A stretch of 5,830 nucleotides of DNA from Deltaproteobacteria bacterium (GTDB taxonomy: Bacteria > Desulfobacterota > JAFDIG01): the NCBI GenBank assembly GCA_019308145.1, contig JAFDIG010000142.1, positions 1 to 5,830 on the forward strand. Reading direction: 5' to 3'. The translations under genes and the position numbers were made by a program. Numbering within the stretch: position 1 is the stretch's first letter; every line of letters starts with the position of its first letter. This document shows positions 1-4,763 of the stretch, in pieces. The notes below the pieces were generated by a model. The model worked only from the letters and a program-made list of their open reading frames with translations. It searched no databases and was not told the origin of the DNA.

Positions 1-1
1 A

Positions 2-1114
2 CCCTCATTGCTTCTGTTGTATAAAGTTGACTATTTCTACTTTACAGGTTCAATGCAAACAGGTTTGCTTTATATCTCAACTAAAGGAGAAAGCATCTTT
101 TTTGTAAAAAAATACCTAAAAAGGGCAAAGGAAGAGTCTCCTTTTCCCTTGATTCTTCCCTTATCTTCATATAAAGATCTCCCCAAATTAATAAAGGATT
201 ATGTAGGCTTTATCCCGAAAAGAATAGGTATAGAGTGGGATGTTGTATCTGTTGCTGATTACATGAGAATGCAAAAGCTTTTTCCTGAAGTTGAACTTGT
301 TGATGCAACACCCATAATAAGGGAAATCAGAAAAAATAAATCTCAATATGAGATCAACAAGATGAAAAAAGCGGGTCTGCTTGGCAAAAAGATATATGAA
401 GAAGGAAGGAACTTCTTAAAAGAGGGAATGAGCGAGATAGAATTTGCAGGGATATTGGAGGCTATTGCTAAGAAAAATGGCCATGAAGGGCTTTTAAGAA
501 TGAGGGGTTTAAATGGTGAAGCCTATACCTGGTGTGTTCTATCAGGAGAATCTGGGGGGATTATATCTTCTATTGACGCCCCAACAGGTGGATTTGGCTT
601 ATCCACTGCTTTTCCTCTTGGGGCAAGCAGAAAAAAGATAAAAGCACATGAACCCATTTTGGTAGATTTTGGGGCTGTTATAGAAGGTTATCAGGTTGAT
701 CAGACGAGGATCTATTCTATTGGGGATCTGCCAGATAAGTTCGTTGACGCATATAATGCTGCAAGAAAGATAGAAAAAAGTGTAATTGATGCAGCAAAAC
801 CAGGAACTCCATCTGAAAATATCTATTATCTTTCATTACAAATGGCAAAAGATTTAGGCTATAGTGATTATTTTTTAGGTCCTAAAGGGGCTAAAGTTAC
901 TTTTGTTGGACATGGGATCGGGATCGAATTAAATGAGCTCCCTTTTATTGCAAAAGGTCATAAATATCCAATAGAGGAAGATATGACCTTTGCAACAGAG
1001 ATAAAGCTGATCTTCCCAAATGAAGCAGCAATAGGTATAGAAAATACAGTATGGATAAAAAAAGATGGGTATGAAAAACTCACACCCATCTCTGAAGAGA
1101 TCCTTTTAGTTTAG
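2..1114 (+). CDS. M24 family metallopeptidase, Xaa-Pro aminopeptidase-like (5'-truncated by window edge)
   Basis: A cytosolic pita-bread-fold metallopeptidase, probably cleaving N-terminal residues next to proline from peptides. The first part (to about residue 105, counting from the TTG at position 8) looks like a creatinase N-terminal domain, with the typical DYFYFTG segment near the start. The catalytic domain follows from about residue 115. All five dinuclear-metal ligands of the family are visible: D220 (VDFG), D231 (DQTR), H302 (GHGIGIE), E331 (ATEIK) and E345 (GIENT), so the enzyme should be active. The frame stays open to the left edge (Pro-Ser before the TTG) and no start is convincing. 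The TTG at 8 falls inside the expected first beta strand, and the ATG at 53 would remove a conserved segment, so the true start is upstream, probably by only a few tens of residues. The stop is TAG. M24 also includes prolidases and non-peptidase relatives, so the exact substrate is inferred. Confidence 0.9.
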   Translation, partial: PSLLLLYKVDYFYFTGSMQTGLLYISTKGESIFFVKKYLKRAKEESPFPLILPLSSYKDLPKLIKDYVGFIPKRIGIEWDVVSVADYMRMQKLFPEVELVDATPIIREIRKNKSQYEINKMKKAGLLGKKIYEEGRNFLKEGMSEIEFAGILEAIAKKNGHEGLLRMRGLNGEAYTWCVLSGESGGIISSIDAPTGGFGLSTAFPLGASRKKIKAHEPILVDFGAVIEGYQVDQTRIYSIGDLPDKFVDAYNAARKIEKSVIDAAKPGTPSENIYYLSLQMAKDLGYSDYFLGPKGAKVTFVGHGIGIELNELPFIAKGHKYPIEEDMTFATEIKLIFPNEAAIGIENTVWIKKDGYEKLTPISEEILLV

Positions 1115-1150
1115 ATATTCATTACAAGTAGCAGAGTAATAACTAAGTTC

Positions 1151-1180
1151 AGAAGTATAACTTTTTATAATTTTATTTTT
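1151..1180 (+). terminator. Weak candidate terminator after the M24 gene
   Basis: A 6-bp stem with one G-T wobble (AGAAGT at 1151-1156, ACTTTT at 1160-1165, 3-nt loop) runs into a T-rich tract ending in five Ts at 1176-1180. It lies 37 nt past the M24 stop codon. The stem is short and AT-rich, and such structures arise by chance in sequence of this composition. It is the best-placed candidate in the gap but is weakly supported. Confidence 0.2.
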
Positions 1181-1237
1181 AACCATTAGAAAATTTTATT
1201 GGTCGGATAAAAAACCAACCTGCAATATTTTTAATTT

Positions 1238-1276
1238 TAACTCGTCCACACTTCATTTTTCCGCATAAACGAGTTA
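1238..1276. repeat. 8-bp hairpin at the 3' end of the GNAT gene
   Basis: TAACTCGT at 1238-1245 pairs with ACGAGTTA at 1269-1276 around a 23-nt loop, directly after the GNAT stop codon in minus-strand reading. No T-run follows on either strand, so it is not a standard intrinsic terminator. Its right arm shares AGTTA (1272-1276) with the right arm of the 13-bp repeat at 1132-1284, so the two pairings exclude each other. It could serve as a 3'-end stabiliser for the GNAT transcript. Confidence 0.4.
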
Positions 1277-1765
1277 TTACTCTGATATTTTAAGTTCAAG
1301 ATTTATTATTTCTCCTCTTTTAAACCCCATGGCATGAAAAAATTGAAGTAACTCCCAATCATTCCATTTTACTAAAGTATAAACTGTTTTTACCCCGGTT
1401 ATATCACTTTGTTCCTCTTCTGGAGTAGTTTCACGGCCTGTAGTTTTTAAATTTTTTATCAAAGCCTCCATTAATGCTCTTCCAACCCCTCTGTTTTGAT
1501 ACTCAGGATCAACCCCTATTGTATCAATCCACCCTACAGAATCCGGGATTCCAAACTCCCATCCACTAACATTACTTAATACAAATCCTACCACTTTATT
1601 ATCAACCTCAGCTACTAAAGAAGGGGTAGGATAGATATCAGAAAGTTGAATTTTTCTTTTCCAGTATTCAGGCCTATTTTGGCCTAATACCTTTTTATCA
1701 ATTTCTACTATTGCATCAAGGTCACCTGGGTCCAATGCTCTAATCTTAAGATTTTCTAATACCAT
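1277..1765 (-). CDS. GNAT family N-acetyltransferase
   Basis: A single-domain cytosolic acetyltransferase of 162 aa, a usual length for the family, that transfers the acetyl group of acetyl-CoA to an amine. Visible GNAT elements are the N-terminal strand and helix (LKIRALDPGDLDAIVEID, residues 6-23), strand beta4 leading into the acetyl-CoA pyrophosphate-binding loop QNRGVG (90-95, matching Q/R-x-x-G-x-G/A), and a C-terminal FFHAMGFKRG segment (142-151) typical of RimI-like members. The acceptor cannot be read from sequence: it could be a protein N-terminus, a lysine, a small amine or an antibiotic. The ATG at 1765 is well supported by a GGAGG ribosome-binding site (complement of 1773-1777) with a 7-nt spacer. 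The gene is convergent with the M24 gene and appears monocistronic, driven from a promoter around 1858-1887. An acidic stretch at residues 113-121 (including EEE) interrupts the core before the last strands. Confidence 0.9.
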   Translation of the reverse strand: MVLENLKIRALDPGDLDAIVEIDKKVLGQNRPEYWKRKIQLSDIYPTPSLVAEVDNKVVGFVLSNVSGWEFGIPDSVGWIDTIGVDPEYQNRGVGRALMEALIKNLKTTGRETTPEEEQSDITGVKTVYTLVKWNDWELLQFFHAMGFKRGEIINLELKISE

Positions 1766-1851
1766 GATTTTTCCTCCAAAAATAATTAGATTTATTGATA
1801 ACTCTAAAAATTTTGTAATTCTATAAAAAGATCAATTTTTCTAAACTTCTT

Positions 1852-1867
1852 TATATATATATATATA
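1852..1867. repeat. (TA)8 dinucleotide tract
   Basis: Eight uninterrupted TA units, 85-100 bp upstream of the GNAT start codon. The tract overlaps the expected -10 region of the minus-strand promoter whose -35 box is at 1882-1887. Tracts like this can change length by slipped-strand mispairing, which here would alter promoter geometry. Whether it varies cannot be told from one sequence. Confidence 0.9.
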
Positions 1868-1887
1868 AAAGATTTTCAGGTTGTCAA
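1858..1887 (-). promoter_or_regulatory. Probable sigma70-type promoter of the GNAT gene
   Basis: Reading the minus strand, a perfect TTGACA -35 box (complement of 1882-1887) is followed after 16 or 18 nt by TATATA (complement of 1860-1865 or 1858-1863). The -10 match is 4 of 6 and its register is ambiguous because it lies in the (TA)8 tract. Transcription would start near 1852, giving a leader of about 85 nt before the GNAT ATG. No repressor operator or riboswitch is recognisable in the leader. Confidence 0.5.
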
Positions 1888-1924
1888 TCGAATTAAATTT
1901 TTTTTAAAAAATTTAGATATATTT

Positions 1925-1961
1925 TCTCCATTTTTATAATATTTTTAAAAAATTATGGAGA
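1925..1961. repeat. Imperfect hairpin in the intergenic region
   Basis: TCTCCAT at 1925-1931 pairs perfectly with ATGGAGA at 1955-1961. The 23-nt interior is all A and T and can itself fold partly. Outside the stem, further pairing (TTT with AAA) is possible if a small bulge is allowed. It lies upstream of the GNAT promoter and downstream of the lipoprotein gene. On neither strand does a strong T-run follow, so it is not a clear terminator. Confidence 0.4.
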
Positions 1962-2192
1962 TGAAACATTAAAGTTCTGCTGAAGCAAAAAGGAAAATAA
2001 AATTTAGGAATTTGAAATTAAGGAAATAGATACGATAAATTTTTAAAAACCTGTTATGATTTTTAAAGGAAAATTTTACTTTTTAGCTATAAAAACCAAA
2101 ATAGCAAACTTTACAAGAATTATTTTAAATTTAATTAATTCACACATTATCTATTTTATGGGCTAATTAGTGTATACATCATTTTTTATGAA

Positions 2193-2876
2193 TTATTTAC
2201 TTAAAATTAATCTGAGCTCCTCAAAAGATAGGCTTCCTAATCTAAAAAAAATATCCTTGAGCATCTCGATACTATCCCCACCCATAAATTTACCACGGTC
2301 TACCTCTCTTGTATAAAAGCGCATTCTGGGAGTTGCATCACCTTGTGCAAAGATCTCATATATAACACCACCAGCTACTTTACCTACACCTAAACCAGGC
2401 AATAAAATTCTACCTGCCTTAGAGCCAGGATCGCACTCAACAACTGCCCCCCTAATGATCAAAGTGGCTTCATTAGAATGAGACGAACCAGGTGTTGTAG
2501 GTGAAAGACCTACAATTACCTTCCAGTTTTGTCTTTGTAAAGTGCGACAATTGCTAAAAAAAGTCTCCTCAAATTCATGAACAAAAGGCTTATAATTAAA
2601 AGAGGGTTTTTCAGGCAATATAGTCCAAAATCTTTCAACTTTTAGAATTTTATATGAGTTAAAAGGGAAGTTAACATCTATCCAAACCATACCATTATCT
2701 GTCTTTTTCATATCCATGGTGTAGATTTTAAGATCAAAATTTTTTTCTCCATAATCAAGAAAACTTAATGGATATTCTTTAACCTCAGATTTTTCTACAT
2801 TAAATAAACCACAGCTATTAAAAGATAAGAGAATTAAAAAAATTAATATAAAATAAAAAATCCTTTTTTTATTCAT
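2193..2876 (-). CDS. Putative lipoprotein resembling DUF4410
   Basis: A 227-aa envelope protein of unknown function. The N-terminus is a signal-peptide pattern: basic MNKKR, a hydrophobic stretch at residues 6-18, and a Cys at 22 within SFNSC. Ser at -1 suits a lipobox, but Asn at -2 is unusual, so lipidation is likely rather than certain. The C-terminal half (about residues 137-215) looks like the DUF4410/LPP20-type envelope proteins: a strand ending in IRGAVVE (141-147), the PGSKAGR turn (150-156), the glycine-rich GLGVGKVAGG (161-170) and a GGDSIEML helix start (199-206). That family match is pattern recognition from memory, not a search. I prefer the ATG at 2876 because it has a GAGG ribosome-binding site at 8-nt spacing and puts the positive residues directly before the hydrophobic core. 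A TTG at 2903 would add nine residues, but that extension contains the ribosome-binding site. The gene is divergent from thi4 and appears to stand alone. Confidence 0.7.
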   Translation of the reverse strand: MNKKRIFYFILIFLILLSFNSCGLFNVEKSEVKEYPLSFLDYGEKNFDLKIYTMDMKKTDNGMVWIDVNFPFNSYKILKVERFWTILPEKPSFNYKPFVHEFEETFFSNCRTLQRQNWKVIVGLSPTTPGSSHSNEATLIIRGAVVECDPGSKAGRILLPGLGVGKVAGGVIYEIFAQGDATPRMRFYTREVDRGKFMGGDSIEMLKDIFFRLGSLSFEELRLILSK

Positions 2877-2884
2877 AATTTTAT

Positions 2885-2888
2885 CCTC
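2885..2888 (-). promoter_or_regulatory. Ribosome-binding site that decides the lipoprotein start
   Basis: GAGG (complement of 2885-2888) lies 8 nt before the ATG at 2876. It supports that ATG over the in-frame TTG at 2903, which has no comparable site. Confidence 0.65.
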
Positions 2889-2938
2889 AACTGATCTGCC
2901 CAAAAAATAAGGTTAAGACAGAATAAAAATTTCTTTAT

Positions 2939-2967
2939 ATCTTATTAAATGGAATAAAAGGTGTCAA
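2939..2967 (-). promoter_or_regulatory. Probable sigma70-type promoter of the lipoprotein gene
   Basis: On the minus strand, a perfect TTGACA (complement of 2962-2967) is followed after exactly 17 nt by TAAGAT (complement of 2939-2944), a 4 of 6 match to TATAAT. The predicted transcript start is near 2932, giving a leader of about 55 nt before the ATG at 2876. Confidence 0.5.
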
Positions 2968-2992
2968 GCTTTGCTTTTTTATAATATAATGT

Positions 2993-3021
2993 TTGACAGA
3001 AATAAAATAATCCTTTATAAA
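2993..3021 (+). promoter_or_regulatory. Strong sigma70-type promoter of thi4
   Basis: A perfect TTGACA at 2993-2998 and a TATAAA at 3016-3021 are separated by the ideal 17 nt. The predicted start near 3028 gives a leader of about 60 nt. The -35 box lies only 25 bp from the -35 box of the opposing lipoprotein promoter, so the two units are divergent from a compact control region. Confidence 0.65.
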
Positions 3022-3044
3022 TAAAATCTTAATTTTAACAACCT

Positions 3045-3057
3045 TTAAATGATTTAA
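3045..3057. promoter_or_regulatory. Palindrome in the thi4 leader
   Basis: TTAAAT-G-ATTTAA is a perfect 13-bp odd palindrome lying between the predicted thi4 transcript start and its ribosome-binding site. Its placement would suit an operator, but it is made almost wholly of A and T and matches no regulator site that I recognise, so it may be chance. Confidence 0.25.
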
Positions 3058-3090
3058 GAGTTTTATTTTATCGTTAGAAAGGAAAAAAAT

Positions 3091-3864
3091 ATGAAGTTAG
3101 ATGAAATTGTGATATCAAGAGCTATTATTGAACGATATACAAATAAACTTTTATCATGTTTAAATAACGATGTTGCCATTGTTGGCGGTGGTCCTGCTGG
3201 TTTAGTTGCAGGATATTTTCTTGCAAAAGCAGGGAAAAATGTTGTTCTTTTTGACAAAAAATTATCTATCGGCGGTGGAATGTGGGGTGGTGGTATGATG
3301 TTTAATGAAATAGTGGTTCAGGAAGAAGGGAAGAAGATATTGGATCTCTTTGATATTGAAACAAAAAAATGGCAGGAAGACTATTATACTGCTGATTCGA
3401 TTGAGTCAGTCTCTGCTATCTGTTTTAAAGCAATTAAAGCAGGGCTTAAGATTTTTAATCTGATTACAGTTGAAGATGTAGTGATTAGAGAAAATAGAGT
3501 GGATGGTCTTGTAATCAATTGGACTTCTGTTGAGATGGCAGGGCTTCATGTAGACCCTTTAACAATAAAGGCAAAATTTATAATAGATGCTACAGGACAT
3601 GACACAGAGGTAATAGCTGTTATTCAAAAGAAGGTGGATACAAAGCTTCTTACTCCATCAGGGAAAATTGAAGGTGAAAAATCGATGTGGGCAGAAATTG
3701 CAGAGCAAAAAACAATTGAAAATACTAAAGAGGCTTTCCCAGGTGTTTTTGTTGCTGGCATGGCTGCTAATGCTACATTTGGATCTTTTAGAATGGGGCC
3801 TATCTTTGGTGGGATGTTGCTCTCAGGGAAAAAAGCAGCAGAACTTATTATCGAAAGATTATAA
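3091..3864 (+). CDS. thi4: Thi4 thiazole synthase, sulfide-dependent (Cys-to-His) type
   Basis: Makes the adenylated thiazole half of thiamin from NAD and glycine. Thi4 comes in two kinds: suicide enzymes that give up a cysteine sulfur, and archaeal/anaerobe enzymes that use sulfide with iron. The 257-aa protein has the Rossmann dinucleotide loop VGGGPAGL (31-38), the GGGMWGGGMMF segment (61-71), DATGHD (166-171), and the C-terminal VAGMAANATFGSFRMGP block (221-237), all diagnostic of Thi4. In yeast Thi4 the donor Cys205 sits just before MDPN; here the same position reads GLHVDP, with His153. The only cysteines are C23 and C111, so the suicide mechanism is excluded. Related family members with ribose-1,5-bisphosphate isomerase annotation in archaea share this fold, but these motifs fit Thi4 best. 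The ATG has an AAAGGA site at 7-nt spacing. It is monocistronic, with no other thi gene in the window and no recognisable TPP riboswitch in its roughly 60-nt leader. Confidence 0.92.
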   Translation: MKLDEIVISRAIIERYTNKLLSCLNNDVAIVGGGPAGLVAGYFLAKAGKNVVLFDKKLSIGGGMWGGGMMFNEIVVQEEGKKILDLFDIETKKWQEDYYTADSIESVSAICFKAIKAGLKIFNLITVEDVVIRENRVDGLVINWTSVEMAGLHVDPLTIKAKFIIDATGHDTEVIAVIQKKVDTKLLTPSGKIEGEKSMWAEIAEQKTIENTKEAFPGVFVAGMAANATFGSFRMGPIFGGMLLSGKKAAELIIERL

Positions 3865-3896
3865 AAAAATATATAAATACAACATCAAATTTATAT
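3863..3896 (-). terminator. Candidate intrinsic terminator of the exonuclease operon
   Basis: Directly after the exonuclease stop codon, in minus-strand reading, ATATAAAT (complement of 3889-3896) pairs with ATTTATAT (complement of 3871-3878) around a 10-nt loop. After one A, seven Ts follow (complement of 3863-3869). The arrangement is that of a Rho-independent terminator, but the stem is all A-T and therefore weak. It occupies nearly the whole 32-bp gap to the convergent thi4 gene and overlaps the last bases of its stop codon. It has no T-run in the thi4 direction. Confidence 0.4.
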
Positions 3897-4763
3897 TCAA
3901 AAGAGTTTAAGGATTCTATCAGCTCTGAAACTCCGCTCTTCATTTCTAAGATAACAAAAAGCATTAAGATAAATATTTTCTTTATAATATATAATTGCAT
4001 GAGGGGAAATTAGTCGTTCTGAGCTTTTCCCCAAACTATTTATATACACTATTTTTATTTTTTCCTTTTTTTCAATTGCCTTTGTCACTCTTTCAATAAA
4101 TAAAAAACCATTCTCACCTCTTTGAAATTGATATGAATTGAATTTATATAATTGACCATTGATTTTAACAAGTTCATAAAAAGGAGTATTCCATCTACCC
4201 TTTAATCTCTTAATACACTCTCTAAAAATTTTAAAACAGATCGTGCTGTCAGTTAGTGCTCTATGTAATCCATCTGCTTCAAAGTCAAAATACTGAGAAA
4301 TGGTTTCAAGTTTATAGTTTGGAATATATGGAAATAAAAAACGGGTAAGATTTCTTGTATCAAGTATAATATTAGAAGGAGGAACTATATTAGATCTTGC
4401 CAACTCACAGGAGATAAAGTCAGCATCAAAAGTTGCTACATGTGCAATGAGAACACTATCTTTGATAAAACTTAAAAAAGATGGTAGTACATCTTCGATC
4501 CTTGGCATATCTGCTACCATTTCATCGCTTATATGATGAATATAGTAAGCGTCCTTAGGGATTGAGCATCTGGGATTTATAAGCTGATTAAAATAAGCTT
4601 CTATCCTATCCCTTTTGAATTTAACCCCTCCTATCTCTACCACTCTATTAGTAGGTGGGAAAAGTCCTGTGGTTTCAAGATCAAAAGCAACAAAGCTTAT
4701 CTCACCGATTGGAATTTTATTTAACTCTTCTTTTGTTAATAGCTCAAAAATAGTTTTCCCCAT
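3897..4763 (-). CDS. DEDDh 3'-5' exonuclease (DnaQ-like) with C-terminal WYL-like domain
   Basis: A 288-aa two-domain protein. Residues 22-185 are a DnaQ/pol III epsilon-type exonuclease. All catalytic residues are present: D28 and E30 in FDLETTGL (ExoI), D113 in AHVATFD (ExoII), and H167 and D172 in HRALTD (ExoIII, h-type). It should therefore remove nucleotides from 3' ends of DNA or RNA. ExoII has Val109 where Asn is usual. Residues about 221-288 resemble a WYL domain: a helix before IKIVYINSLGKSSER (236-250), then RLISPHAIIYYKENIYL (250-266, with IYL for the W-Y-L triad), and the hallmark ending RSFRADRI (277-284). WYL domains bind ligands or single-stranded DNA in regulators such as PafBC. 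The protein has no polymerase domain and is not the replicative epsilon subunit by architecture. The ATG at 4763 overlaps the upstream DUF362 gene by 28 bp; a GAGG lies 13 nt before it, far for a normal site, so translational coupling is likely. Confidence 0.85.
   Translation of the reverse strand: MGKTIFELLTKEELNKIPIGEISFVAFDLETTGLFPPTNRVVEIGGVKFKRDRIEAYFNQLINPRCSIPKDAYYIHHISDEMVADMPRIEDVLPSFLSFIKDSVLIAHVATFDADFISCELARSNIVPPSNIILDTRNLTRFLFPYIPNYKLETISQYFDFEADGLHRALTDSTICFKIFRECIKRLKGRWNTPFYELVKINGQLYKFNSYQFQRGENGFLFIERVTKAIEKKEKIKIVYINSLGKSSERLISPHAIIYYKENIYLNAFCYLRNEERSFRADRILKLF

Larger units (their letters stand above)
1132..1284. repeat. 13-bp perfect inverted repeat bracketing the convergent gap
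   Basis: CAGAGTAATAACT at 1132-1144 is exactly reverse-complementary to AGTTATTACTCTG at 1272-1284, with 127 nt between. The right arm covers the last two codons and the stop of the GNAT gene on the minus strand. The bracketed 153 bp are AT-rich and non-coding apart from the end of the GNAT gene. A short element with terminal inverted repeats (MITE-like) would look like this, but I see no target-site duplication at its flanks. A long-range RNA stem or chance are the alternatives. Confidence 0.5.
1766..2192. other. Gene-free AT-rich intergenic region
   Basis: These 427 bp separate two genes that both read on the minus strand. The end near the GNAT gene holds its ribosome-binding site, leader and likely promoter with the (TA)8 tract. 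The middle has a near-palindrome of A and T runs at 1895-1914 and an imperfect hairpin at 1925-1961. The rest (about 1965-2192) shows no RNA gene, conserved protein remnant or strong terminator. The only open frame of note, 36 codons from ATG 2056, lacks a ribosome-binding site. An 8-bp palindrome TGTATACA is at 2171-2178. Confidence 0.7.

Noticed and set aside
1199..1217. TTGGT/ACCAA stem as terminator for either convergent gene
   Set aside because: Only 5 bp with a 9- to 10-nt loop, and no proper T-run follows directly on either strand.
1895..1914. Near-palindrome of A and T runs
   Set aside because: It is homopolymeric, with only a 2-nt centre, and expected by chance in DNA this AT-rich; no terminator logic fits, as no gene ends here.
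2056..2166. 36-codon open frame on the plus strand starting at ATG 2056
   Set aside because: No ribosome-binding site precedes it, its composition simply reflects AT-rich DNA (many Ile, Phe, Lys, Asn), and it resembles no known protein.
2961..2990. Two TATAAT hexamers at 2980-2985 and 2985-2990 as an extra plus-strand promoter
   Set aside because: No -35 match occurs at a suitable distance upstream; the TTGACA at 2993 with TATAAA at 3016 is far better.
3063..3257. 64-codon open frame on the minus strand over the start of thi4
   Set aside because: It lies antisense to the conserved Thi4 N-terminus, which explains the constraint; it has no separate promoter or ribosome-binding site.
3668..3910. 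80-codon open frame on the plus strand overlapping the end of thi4
   Set aside because: It is a +1-frame shadow of the conserved Thi4 C-terminal block, and it runs past thi4 into the end of the convergent exonuclease gene without any domain signature.
3897..4763. Calling the exonuclease the replicative DNA polymerase III epsilon subunit (dnaQ)
   Set aside because: It lacks the clamp-binding/alpha-binding tail pattern and instead has a WYL-like C-terminal domain; the DUF362 operon context does not suggest replication.
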